NCBI GenBank assembly: GCA_017527905.1
Contig: JAFXPK010000003.1
Coordinates: 1-64,000 of the forward strand
Length of the DNA: 64,000 nucleotides
Source: Paludibacteraceae bacterium
Lineage (GTDB): Bacteria > Bacteroidota > Bacteroidia > Bacteroidales > Paludibacteraceae
Reading direction: 5' to 3'
A program made the translations under genes and the position numbers. Within the stretch, counting starts at the first letter, position 1; each line of letters opens with the position of its first letter. Below the pieces are notes generated by a model. The model saw nothing but the letters and a program-made list of their open reading frames with translations, made no database searches and was not told where the DNA came from. Of the stretch, positions 1 through 7,960 are shown one piece after another.

Positions 1-2070
1 CAACTCATCAAGGGGTTCGGTGGCATTAACTTCCCGACATGGATCGATGACCTCTCCGCCAGCCAGCGTGAGACGGCTTTCGGTAATGACGAGGGGCAAT
101 TGGGCCTCTCCGTCCTGCGTATCCATGTGGATCCTGAGGAGAGCAACTGGAGCAAGGAGGTCGCCACGGCGCAAAACGCTGTGAAGAAGGGCGTCACTGT
201 ATTCGCCTCCCCTTGGAGTCCGCCGTCGAGCATGTGTGAGCCTTACCAATCGTCCAAGCGTCTGAAAACGAGTTCGTACGGGGCTTACGTGCAGCACCTG
301 AACAAGTTCATCGACTACATGAAAGATAAAGGCGTGGATCTCTATGCCATGTCCATCCAAAACGAGCCGGACTATGGTTCCGACTGGACGTGGTGGCCTT
401 CGAACGACATGGCTACCTTCATGGCGAACTACGCACAGGACATCAAATGCAGGGTCATGGCGCCGGAGTCTTTCCAATACACGAAGAGCACGTCCGACCC
501 AATCCTCAACAACTCCAAGGCGCTCGCCAACCTGGATATCCTCGCCACCCACCTCTACGGTACGCAGGTGAGCCAATTCAGCTACCCGCTCTTCCAACAG
601 AAGGGCGCAGGGAAGGAACTCTGGATGACGGAGGTCTACTACCCGAACAGTAGCAGCGACGCGGATACCTGGCCGGAGGCGCTGGAGGTGGCGGATCACA
701 TGACGAACGCTGTCGTGAGGGGTAATTTCCAAACCTACGTGTGGTGGTACATCCGCCGCTCCTATAGCTTGATCAAGGATAACGGCAATGTCACCAAGCG
801 TGGCTACTGCTTCGCACAGTACTCTAAGTTCGTTCGTCCGGGCTTCGTCAGGGTGGACGCTACCCAGAACCCGACGAATAACGTGAATATATCCGCCTTC
901 AAGAAGGATAACGATATAGTCCTCGTGCTCGTCAACAAGAACACGAGCTCCAAGACGCTGACCATCTCCATCCCTGGCTCGCAGGTCTCCTCGTGGGAGC
1001 GCTACGTGACCAGCGGTCAGAAGAACGTGAAGAAGGAGGAGGACGTCAACGGTGGTACTTCTTTCCAAATCACTTTGGAGGCCCAGAGCGCCACGACCCT
1101 TGTGGGCGGCGGGAAGAAGGGCACGCCGAAGGTGAGCTTCACTTCGCCTACCGCCAGCGATGACCTGGAGGCGCCCGCTACCGTCACCCTATCCGTCGAT
1201 GCGACGGACGAGGACGGCTCCATCCGCTCCGTGGTTTTCTACAATGGTGACACGAAGTTGGGCGAATCTACCTCCGCTCCTTACACCTACACGATTGAGG
1301 GACTGAAGGAGGGTACCTACACTCTCTCCGCCGTTGCCACAGACAACGAGGGGAACGAAGGGAAATCAACCGTCACGGTGACCGTGCATGTGCCACAAAC
1401 GCCTTACAAGGGCACGCCTAGCGTTCTGCCTGGCAAGATTGAGGTGGAGGAGTATGACCTCGGCGGCAGCGGTATCGCCTACAGCGATGCGGAGGAAGAG
1501 AACAAAGGGAAGGCGAACTTCCGCACGAACGAAGGCGTGGACGTGGAAAAATGCGGTGATGGCATGGCTATCGGTTACACCAACGAAGGAGAGTGGCTCG
1601 AATATACGGTGGATGTGAAGAAGACAGACACCTACAAATGGAGCGCACGTGTCGCCTCCGGTAGTGACGGCTCCTCCTTCCACCTGATGATCGACGGCAA
1701 GGAGATCACCTCAACCATTAAAGTACCTAACGGAGGCGATTGGGATACCTATACCGTCATAGAGGGCAAGACCTCGCAGATAGAGGAGGGCACGCACGTC
1801 CTCAAGCTTGTCATCGACGGTAACTATGCTAACGTGGACTGGATATCCTTTGAGGCTGAAAACGGGTTCACTTCGGGTTTGGCTGACGCTGTGGATCTGC
1901 AATCCATCCAAGGCTCATTCTCCATCATAGACATGAACGGAAAGGTTTTAGGGAATATCGATATCAACCCGGGCGACGACGTATCTTCCTTGCTCCAAGC
2001 GAAAGGATTCCGCACGGGTATCTACCTCCTTTCCAACGAGGATACTTCCCTGAAGGTAGAGGTGAAATAA
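1..2070 (+). CDS. GH30-family glycosidase with Ig-like and CBM6 modules (5' partial)
   Basis: Secreted glycoside hydrolase, probably acting on xylan or a related beta-glycan. The frame is open from base 1, so the signal peptide and start of the barrel are missing. Visible residues: the catalytic domain contains NEPD, with the presumed acid/base Glu at codon 122 (364-366), and WMTEVYY, with the presumed nucleophile Glu at codon 211 (631-633). This is the arrangement of clan GH-A family 30. After a short beta domain come an Ig-like segment with the GSIRSVVFYNGD motif (about 1130-1390), a CBM6 carbohydrate-binding module (about 1410-1855) and a short tail with FSIIDMNGKVLG, which resembles a surface-sorting tail. 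The CBM6 module is related to that of the glycosidase at 34.8-36.8 kb. Family assignment is firm; the exact substrate is inferred. Confidence 0.85.
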   Translation, partial: QLIKGFGGINFPTWIDDLSASQRETAFGNDEGQLGLSVLRIHVDPEESNWSKEVATAQNAVKKGVTVFASPWSPPSSMCEPYQSSKRLKTSSYGAYVQHLNKFIDYMKDKGVDLYAMSIQNEPDYGSDWTWWPSNDMATFMANYAQDIKCRVMAPESFQYTKSTSDPILNNSKALANLDILATHLYGTQVSQFSYPLFQQKGAGKELWMTEVYYPNSSSDADTWPEALEVADHMTNAVVRGNFQTYVWWYIRRSYSLIKDNGNVTKRGYCFAQYSKFVRPGFVRVDATQNPTNNVNISAFKKDNDIVLVLVNKNTSSKTLTISIPGSQVSSWERYVTSGQKNVKKEEDVNGGTSFQITLEAQSATTLVGGGKKGTPKVSFTSPTASDDLEAPATVTLSVDATDEDGSIRSVVFYNGDTKLGESTSAPYTYTIEGLKEGTYTLSAVATDNEGNEGKSTVTVTVHVPQTPYKGTPSVLPGKIEVEEYDLGGSGIAYSDAEEENKGKANFRTNEGVDVEKCGDGMAIGYTNEGEWLEYTVDVKKTDTYKWSARVASGSDGSSFHLMIDGKEITSTIKVPNGGDWDTYTVIEGKTSQIEEGTHVLKLVIDGNYANVDWISFEAENGFTSGLADAVDLQSIQGSFSIIDMNGKVLGNIDINPGDDVSSLLQAKGFRTGIYLLSNEDTSLKVEVK

Positions 2071-2095
2071 GTATATAGTATGTTTTGAAAATTAT

Positions 2096-2121
2096 GGGGG
2101 CGCCAATGATTTGACGCCCCC
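2096..2121. terminator. Hairpin between convergent GH30 and metE
   Basis: GGGGGCG (2096-2102) pairs with CGCCCCC (2115-2121) around a 12-nt loop. It lies between two genes that converge. There is no clear U-tract on the plus side, so it may mainly protect 3' ends or act in both directions. Confidence 0.55.
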
Positions 2122-2183
2122 ATAGATTTTCCCACTATTAAGATGGGTCCAACTCAACGGTAGAATGGTATGATGGTATTGAA

Positions 2184-4451
2184 TTATTCTTTCCGTAGTA
2201 TCTCCGCTGCCTCCACAAGGTTCTTGAGGCTTGCGGTCGTCTCTGTCTCGCCACGCGTCTTGAGTCCACAGTCTGGGTTCACCCATACGTTCTCCTTGTC
2301 GACCTTGGCGATGATCTTGTGCAGGGCATCGACGATCTCCTCCACCGACGGAACGCGCGGAGAGTGGATGTCATAAACGCCCGGACCCACCTGCGTGCGG
2401 AAGTTCGACTCCTTGATAGCATCCAACAATTTGAGGTCGGAACGGCTCGCCTCGAAGGTGATCACATCCGCATCCATTGCGTCGATGTCCTTGATGATGT
2501 CGCCGAACTCACTGTAGCACATGTGCGTGTGAATCTGCGTCTCCGGCTTCACCTTGGCGTGCACCAGACGGAAGGCGGGAATCGCCCAATCCAGGTATTC
2601 GCTGTGCCAATCGCTCTTCCGCAACGGAAGCTTCTCACGAAGGGCCGCCTCGTCGATTTGGATGATCTTGATACCGTTCTTCTCGAGGTCAAGCACCTCG
2701 TCACGGATGGCGAGACCGATTTGTTGCGCCTGCTCCTTCAGGGAGACATCCTCGCGTGGGAACGACCAGTTCAGGATGGTGACAGGACCCGTGAGCATTC
2801 CCTTGACCGGCTTGTTGGTCTTGCTCTGCGCGAAAACAGACCATTCCACCGTGATGGGTGCGCTACGATGAACGTCACCCCACACTACCGGTGGCTTAAC
2901 GCAACGTGTTCCGTAGCTCTGCACCCATGCGTTTTGGGTGAAGATGAAGCCGTCCAGGTTGTTGCCGAAATACTCCACCATGTCGTTGCGCTCAAACTCG
3001 CCGTGCACCAAGACATCCAGTCCGAGACGCTCCTGCAGTGCGATGCACTCGGAGATCTTCTTGCGGTTGAACTCCTTGTATTGCTCGGCCGAGATAGAAC
3101 CCTTCTTGAAGGCGGCTCTATTGGCGCGCACGTCCGCCGTCTGCGGGAAGGAACCGATGGTCGTCGTAGGGTACGGCGGCAATTTGAAGACATCCTTCTG
3201 GATCTTCTTGCGCTCGCCTCGCTCCGGCAGACGGGTGAAGTCGGCTTCGGACAACTTGCTAAGTGCTTGTTGAACACTGCTGTTCTTCTGGACGCGCTCC
3301 TCTCCGAAAAGAGCTTTGTTCTGTTTGCGTTTTTCTTCGTCCTGGCTCGCGAGGTCGCTGAGCTCGACGATCTTCTCCTCCGCGAAGGCAAGGTGCTTTT
3401 TGATGCTCTCCGACAGTATATTCTCGGAATCCACTGTGTATGGAACGTGCAGCAATGAGCAGGAGGTGCCTATCACGATGTTCTGTGGGTCAACATATTC
3501 CCCGATTTTTCCTAATATTGCGTTCTTCTTCTCGTATTCGCTTCGCCAGATGTTCTTTCCGTTCACCACACCTGCGAAGAGAAGCGTGTTCTTAGGGAAA
3601 CCAGACTTCAGGAGGTCAAGCGTCTTCTTCCCTTCGATGAAGTCCAGGCCGATACCATCGAAGCCTAGGGAAGTCAGTTCGGCGTACACGTCGCGCACGT
3701 CCCCGAAATAGGTCTGCAACGAAACCTTCAGCCCAGTCGCATGGATCTTCCCCACGAGGGTCGCATAGATCTTCTTGAATAAGCTCTTCTCCTGCTCGCT
3801 CATGTCGAAGACGAGCGCAGGCTCCGCGATGGAGATCCATTCCGCACCCGCCTTGCGGAGCTGCTCGGCGAGTTGTGCATAGGCGTTCAGGGCGTCCTCC
3901 ACGAAATTCTCCGCCTTCAAGCCTCCGCTGTAGTTCGATAGGCGTAGGAAGGTGTAGATTCCGATGAGGCTCGGAACCGTCTGTATGCCGGCCGCCTTCG
4001 CTTCGTTGTACTCGAAGAGAGGCTTAGGGTTGTTGGCGAGGCGGATCTTCGTTTGGCCGTCAATCGAAGGCACGATGTAGTGGTAGTTGGTGTTGAACCA
4101 CTTCTTCATAGGAAGCGCCTTCACGTCGCCCTTCGCACCCTGATATCCGTGCGCCACAGCGAAATAGGTCTCCAGATCGCTGAGATTCAACTGTTTGTAC
4201 CTGTCAGGAATGACGCTGAGCAAAAATGCGGTGTCAAGCAGATTATCGTAAAAAGAGAAGTCGTTCGAAGGGATGAACGAGATGCCTGCCTTCTGTTGCT
4301 TCTCCCAGCCATATAAGCGTATTGCCGCGGCTGTCTTCTTTAGCTCCTCCTCAGAGATCTCTCCCTTGAAGAACTTTTCGCTTGCGAATTTGAGTTCGCG
4401 GTCCTTCCCGATGCGTGGGAATCCAATTACTGATGTTTTTCTCAATGTCAT
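2184..4451 (-). CDS. metE: Cobalamin-independent methionine synthase MetE
   Basis: 5-methyltetrahydropteroyltriglutamate-homocysteine methyltransferase, a cytoplasmic enzyme that performs the last step of methionine synthesis without vitamin B12. It has the two MetE barrels. The N-terminus SVIGFPRIGKDREL is typical. The C-terminal half starts near TTTIGSFPQT and carries the zinc ligands: His and Cys in HTHMCYSEFGD, and Cys in NPDCGLKTRG (codon near 2267). The length of about 755 residues is normal. The start at 4451 (MTLRKTSVIGF) is preferred over an upstream in-frame Met at 4487, because family members begin just before the SVIGFPRIG motif. It is divergent from a LysR regulator across 120 bp, which suggests MetR-like control. 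Confidence 0.96.
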   Translation of the reverse strand: MTLRKTSVIGFPRIGKDRELKFASEKFFKGEISEEELKKTAAAIRLYGWEKQQKAGISFIPSNDFSFYDNLLDTAFLLSVIPDRYKQLNLSDLETYFAVAHGYQGAKGDVKALPMKKWFNTNYHYIVPSIDGQTKIRLANNPKPLFEYNEAKAAGIQTVPSLIGIYTFLRLSNYSGGLKAENFVEDALNAYAQLAEQLRKAGAEWISIAEPALVFDMSEQEKSLFKKIYATLVGKIHATGLKVSLQTYFGDVRDVYAELTSLGFDGIGLDFIEGKKTLDLLKSGFPKNTLLFAGVVNGKNIWRSEYEKKNAILGKIGEYVDPQNIVIGTSCSLLHVPYTVDSENILSESIKKHLAFAEEKIVELSDLASQDEEKRKQNKALFGEERVQKNSSVQQALSKLSEADFTRLPERGERKKIQKDVFKLPPYPTTTIGSFPQTADVRANRAAFKKGSISAEQYKEFNRKKISECIALQERLGLDVLVHGEFERNDMVEYFGNNLDGFIFTQNAWVQSYGTRCVKPPVVWGDVHRSAPITVEWSVFAQSKTNKPVKGMLTGPVTILNWSFPREDVSLKEQAQQIGLAIRDEVLDLEKNGIKIIQIDEAALREKLPLRKSDWHSEYLDWAIPAFRLVHAKVKPETQIHTHMCYSEFGDIIKDIDAMDADVITFEASRSDLKLLDAIKESNFRTQVGPGVYDIHSPRVPSVEEIVDALHKIIAKVDKENVWVNPDCGLKTRGETETTASLKNLVEAAEILRKE

Positions 4452-4483
4452 ATATTCTTTTCTTTGGTTTAATTTTGTTTTTT

Positions 4484-4510
4484 GCAAAGTTCTGCCTTTT
4501 TTTGCAATTG
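4484..4510 (-). promoter_or_regulatory. Candidate metE promoter
   Basis: Read on the minus strand, GAACTTTGC (4484-4492) resembles the Bacteroidota -7 element TAnnTTTG. An upstream TTG near 4506-4510 could serve as the -33 element. Predicted transcription would start about 25-30 nt before the metE ATG. The match is imperfect. Confidence 0.4.
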
Positions 4511-4538
4511 GGAAAATACTAATTTTTGTACGTTGACG

Positions 4539-4553
4539 ATAGGTATATCCTAT
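4539..4553. promoter_or_regulatory. LysR-type T-N11-A palindrome
   Basis: ATAGG-TATAT-CCTAT is a perfect dyad that fits the T-N11-A consensus bound by LysR regulators. It lies 18 bp upstream of the regulator's ATG and about 88 bp from metE. It is a likely operator for autoregulation and for control of metE. Confidence 0.55.
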
Positions 4554-4571
4554 GACAAGATAAATAGATTT

Positions 4572-5477
4572 ATGACTTTACAACAGTTGAAATATGTTGT
4601 CGCGGTGGCTGACACGCGCAACATAACGGAGGCCGCCAAGCGGGTCTTCATCTCTCAGCCAAGTTTGACGGCATCCATACAAGAGCTTGAGAATGAGATG
4701 AATATCGTCATCTTTAATCGTTCCAACAAAGGTGTGACCATCACCAATGAGGGGGATGAGTTCCTGTCGTACGCAAGGCAGGTGTTGGAGCAGGCTTCCC
4801 TGTTGGAGGATCGGTACAAGGGGGGAGCGGGAGGAAACACCATCTTTTCGGTTAGCTGCCAGCACTACTCGTTTGCCGTGAATGCCTTTGTGGATGTTAT
4901 CCGTGAGTTTGGCGGGGATAGCTATGATTTCACGTTGCGCGAGACGCAGACCAATGAAATCATCGATGATGTGGCGAAGATGAAGAGCGAGGTGGGGGTG
5001 CTCTATCTCTGTGGAAAGAACGAGAAGGTGTTGAGGAAGTTGCTGAAGAAGAGCAACCTGGTCTTCGAACCGTTGTTCAGCACACCGCTCCATGTCTTCC
5101 TGTCGGTTAGGAATCCTCTTGCACAGAAGGAGCGCATCTCGCTGTCGGACCTGAGTCCGTATCCCTACCTCACGTATGAGCAGGGCGATTTCAACTCGTT
5201 CTACTACGCTGAGGAGCCGCTGACCGCCATCGACTTCGATTGCCCGCGCAACATCAAGGTGCGTGACCGTGCGACCCTCTTCAACCTGCTGATCGGTCTG
5301 AACGGGTACACCATCTGTTCGGGTGTCATCAGTACCGAATTGAACGGCCAAAACATCATCGCCAGACCCCTTGCGGTCAGTGACCAAATGACGGTCGGTG
5401 TTGTCACACGTAAAGGCGTTCCGCTTTCCCGCTATGGCACGGCCTATATCTCTGCGATTCGGCGGTATATTATGTAG
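4572..5477 (+). CDS. LysR-family transcriptional regulator (MetR-like by context)
   Basis: DNA-binding regulator of 301 residues. The N-terminal winged helix-turn-helix is clear (LQQLKYVVAVADTRNITEAA, then ISQPSLTASIQELE, about residues 3-60), followed by the LysR linker helix and a periplasmic-binding-like effector domain (about 90-295). ATG 4572 is chosen because the LysR helix-turn-helix begins directly after it; an in-frame Met at 4482 would add 30 unrelated residues. It is divergent from metE, with a T-N11-A dyad just before its start. Regulation of methionine synthesis is therefore likely, but an OxyR/CysB-like role cannot be excluded from sequence alone. Confidence 0.88.
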   Translation: MTLQQLKYVVAVADTRNITEAAKRVFISQPSLTASIQELENEMNIVIFNRSNKGVTITNEGDEFLSYARQVLEQASLLEDRYKGGAGGNTIFSVSCQHYSFAVNAFVDVIREFGGDSYDFTLRETQTNEIIDDVAKMKSEVGVLYLCGKNEKVLRKLLKKSNLVFEPLFSTPLHVFLSVRNPLAQKERISLSDLSPYPYLTYEQGDFNSFYYAEEPLTAIDFDCPRNIKVRDRATLFNLLIGLNGYTICSGVISTELNGQNIIARPLAVSDQMTVGVVTRKGVPLSRYGTAYISAIRRYIM

Positions 5478-5745
5478 GACAAATTCACACAACATGGGTT
5501 GAACCCCCAGCCTAAGATGTGACGCCCATTCTGGGCTAGCGACGTGCGATAATGGCTTAACTTAAAATCACTTGCGAAACTTGAGCTAAATAGTAAATAT
5601 CGTGCCCAAACATCTGCAAAAGGGGGAAACTATAAACTATATATATTTTTTTATATACCTTTACACAACCATAAGGCGACGGTCGATTCGTTAAAGCCAA
5701 TGTCTTACGGAAAGATAGATTCTATAAACATTAAATGATAAAATT

Positions 5746-6345
5746 ATGAAGAAAAAGATTATCCTTTTATTTTTGGCTATTGGAACAGTTGTTTTGCTTC
5801 CTCTCGCTTCATGCGGCAATGACGATGACGAAAACGATAACAACACTAAACCGGTTCCTGCTGACACGACGGACGTCACACCATCTATCATCACGGAAGA
5901 TACCACGAAGGTAGAGAGCGATACCACTACCGTAAAAGAAGAGGAGGTGGTACAATACACCCTCGACGACGTACAAGGCATCTGGCACGTGAAGAAGGAG
6001 AATGGCCCTGAAGAATATATTCAGATCGATGGTGTCAACACGCACATAATACGTTACAACACATCCTATATGGGGGAGGACAATTGGATTTCCCTGAAAT
6101 TAACCGGCACCAATGTCACCAATAATTTGTTGGGCTATTCCGCTTCGTTCTTAACAAACATTTATGGCTACACGTTGAAAAGAATCTCCGACACGGAGAT
6201 GCTGGCCCAACCTAAGTCGGAATACTTCGAAAATGCAGATTACTCCATTGATGATGTTATATTAACGAAGGAAAGCGAGCTTCCTGCCCGGTTTAATGAT
6301 CCATCGTATGTATTCCAACTCTCAATGGACTACACCAACTATTAA
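5746..6345 (+). CDS. Lipoprotein with Thr/Asp-rich linker, function unknown
   Basis: 199 residues. It has a type II signal peptide (MKKKIILLFLAIGTVVLLPLASC, lipobox LASC, Cys 23) followed by an acidic run (GNDDDENDNN) typical of Bacteroidota lipoproteins exported to the outer membrane or surface. Residues about 33-65 are a low-complexity Asp/Thr/Val linker. The remaining part (from about residue 69, LDDVQGIWHVKKENG) looks like a small beta-barrel of the lipocalin-like kind, where GxW near the start is common. It stands alone, with a strong terminator behind it. No function can be assigned. Confidence 0.75.
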   Translation: MKKKIILLFLAIGTVVLLPLASCGNDDDENDNNTKPVPADTTDVTPSIITEDTTKVESDTTTVKEEEVVQYTLDDVQGIWHVKKENGPEEYIQIDGVNTHIIRYNTSYMGEDNWISLKLTGTNVTNNLLGYSASFLTNIYGYTLKRISDTEMLAQPKSEYFENADYSIDDVILTKESELPARFNDPSYVFQLSMDYTNY

Positions 6346-6384
6346 AACAGCTTTTTGATTACAATCCAAAAACGATAGGAGAAG

Positions 6385-6416
6385 CGTCCGTGTGGGATGT
6401 TCACACGGACGTTTTT
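6385..6416 (+). terminator. Strong intrinsic terminator
   Basis: A perfect 10-bp stem, CGTCCGTGTG (6385-6394) with CACACGGACG (6402-6411), is followed by TTTTT (6412-6416). It ends the lipoprotein gene and overlaps the region behind the convergent capA-like gene. Confidence 0.85.
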
Positions 6417-6417
6417 G

Positions 6418-7698
6418 CTACCATGCCAATCGATACCGATCCCCCTCAATGCTCCACAATGTGGAATCCATCTCGCCTCGCAGTATCCGCAAAGCATCGT
6501 CGTACGCGTGATTGATGCGTTTCTTATCTTTCGGACGCAGCTTGATTACCTCCTTGGGGGTGTCGTGCGCCTTCACGACGGGGAGGACTCCGATATGGTC
6601 GGACCGCCAATAGTTGTAAGTGGGTACGACATAGACATTCTTGATGAAGGTGCTATCCCGCCGCTTCACGATATCCACCTGCAGGATGGCTCCGATGTCT
6701 TTGGGTATGCTGTCATGGAAGACTTGGCTGGAGAGGAAGTTCCCTAACGAGTAGGCCACTAGGCTTCGTGGCAGGGTGCTTTCCGCCGGAAGAATCTCCA
6801 TGCGCTGGAGGATATGCGGGTGGGCCATCAGGATCAGGTCGCATCCCGCCCGGTGGAGCGAGTCGGCCATCCTGCGCTGGTAGCGGTTCGGTTGTTTCTG
6901 GTATTCCGTCCCGCAATGCAGGTACGCCACGGTGAAGTCCGCCCCCGCTCGCCGTAACCGACGGATCGTCTCGCACATGCCACTCACCTTCGCCGAGTCA
7001 TATTTGCAAAACTCATTGACCATGAATCGTTTATCCTTAGGCACGAAGACTCCATTCAGGCTATAGGTATAGCTGCAGAAACCTACCTTGATTCCGTTAC
7101 GCTCCACGATGCAGAGCCTTTCCCTCTCCGCGGAGTCACGTGACGTGCCGTGGTGGAGGATATGCAGGGAATCCAGCAGGTTCAGGGTGGCCGCAGCCCC
7201 CTCCGGATACGAATCCATCGTGTGGTTGTTGGCGGTCGCTAAGAGGTCGAACCCAGCCTCCGCCAAGGTAGCGGCGAAGCAGTCCGGCGCATTGAAGTAG
7301 GGGAACGAGGCATACCCGTAGACATCCGCCCTGCGTCCCTTCTCCTTGCCTGCGAAGACGGTCTCCAGGTTGCCTATTAGAAGATCGTTTTCGTCTAGAT
7401 AAGATTGTATCTGACGGAAAACGGGGGAGAAATCGAACGTGTCGGTATCATTCCGATAGGCCTTCTTCATCTGGTAGTCATGGACCATGAGGTCACCCAC
7501 CGCACCGATGCGGAGCATATGAAGCGGTTCGTCCTCGGACAATGGCATGGTGTCTGGCATGATGGAGTCGACGCAAAGCGTGTCCGCCTGCCCGCCGACC
7601 TTTCCCTTGGTGGGATTGTCTTGCCCGCAAGATGTCAGTAGGATAACGTACAGGAATAGCCACCCTAAGGGGTTTCGGAAGCCGTTTCTACATACCAT
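6418..7698 (-). CDS. CapA-family lipoprotein (metallophosphatase fold)
   Basis: 426 residues with a lipoprotein signal (LTSC, Cys 24). The CapA/PgsA domain begins near residue 61 with MLRIGAVGDLMVHD (metal-binding Asp 69). It continues with a NLETVFAG segment, ANNHTMD, a HCGTEY motif, LILMAHPH and YSLGNFLSSQ, all conserved in the poly-gamma-glutamate capsule protein family, which has a calcineurin-like fold. Its actual substrate in Bacteroidota is unknown, and no pgsB/C or capsule genes lie nearby. It is probably a periplasmic or outer-membrane anchored enzyme of envelope polymer metabolism. Confidence 0.88.
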   Translation of the reverse strand: MVCRNGFRNPLGWLFLYVILLTSCGQDNPTKGKVGGQADTLCVDSIMPDTMPLSEDEPLHMLRIGAVGDLMVHDYQMKKAYRNDTDTFDFSPVFRQIQSYLDENDLLIGNLETVFAGKEKGRRADVYGYASFPYFNAPDCFAATLAEAGFDLLATANNHTMDSYPEGAAATLNLLDSLHILHHGTSRDSAERERLCIVERNGIKVGFCSYTYSLNGVFVPKDKRFMVNEFCKYDSAKVSGMCETIRRLRRAGADFTVAYLHCGTEYQKQPNRYQRRMADSLHRAGCDLILMAHPHILQRMEILPAESTLPRSLVAYSLGNFLSSQVFHDSIPKDIGAILQVDIVKRRDSTFIKNVYVVPTYNYWRSDHIGVLPVVKAHDTPKEVIKLRPKDKKRINHAYDDALRILRGEMDSTLWSIEGDRYRLAW

Positions 7699-7918
7699 GA
7701 TCAGTCAAAATATACCTTAAACACGCCACGAAGGTAAGAAATTAAGAATTAATAGTTAATATTTAAAAATTAAAAATTCAACAAACCGTGATTTCCAACA
7801 GCCGTAGTAGGAGGAGAGTCGTTAAATAGTAAATGCCACAGGTCTAATGCGAAAACGGAACCATCGTGTGATAAATCAAAAATAATTCTAAAAATAGAGT
7901 AAAATACGAATTAATCAT

Positions 7919-7926
7919 TAAATTTG
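7919..7926 (+). promoter_or_regulatory. Candidate -7 element for the MuiA operon
   Basis: TAAATTTG matches TAnnTTTG, but no good -33 TTTG is visible 19-21 bp upstream. Transcription from here would start near 7933, which argues for the translation starts at 7961 or 7982 and against the in-frame TTG at 7931. Confidence 0.35.
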
Positions 7927-7960
7927 GCTTTTGAATGGTAAAATAAACAGGATTGAGAAA

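Noticed and set aside
2319..3458. 379-codon open frame opposite metE
   Set aside because: Shadow of the conserved metE sequence; no domain or plausible start context.
5524..5536. Hairpin GCCC-ATTCT-GGGC behind the LysR gene as terminator
   Set aside because: Stem of only 4 bp and no U-tract.
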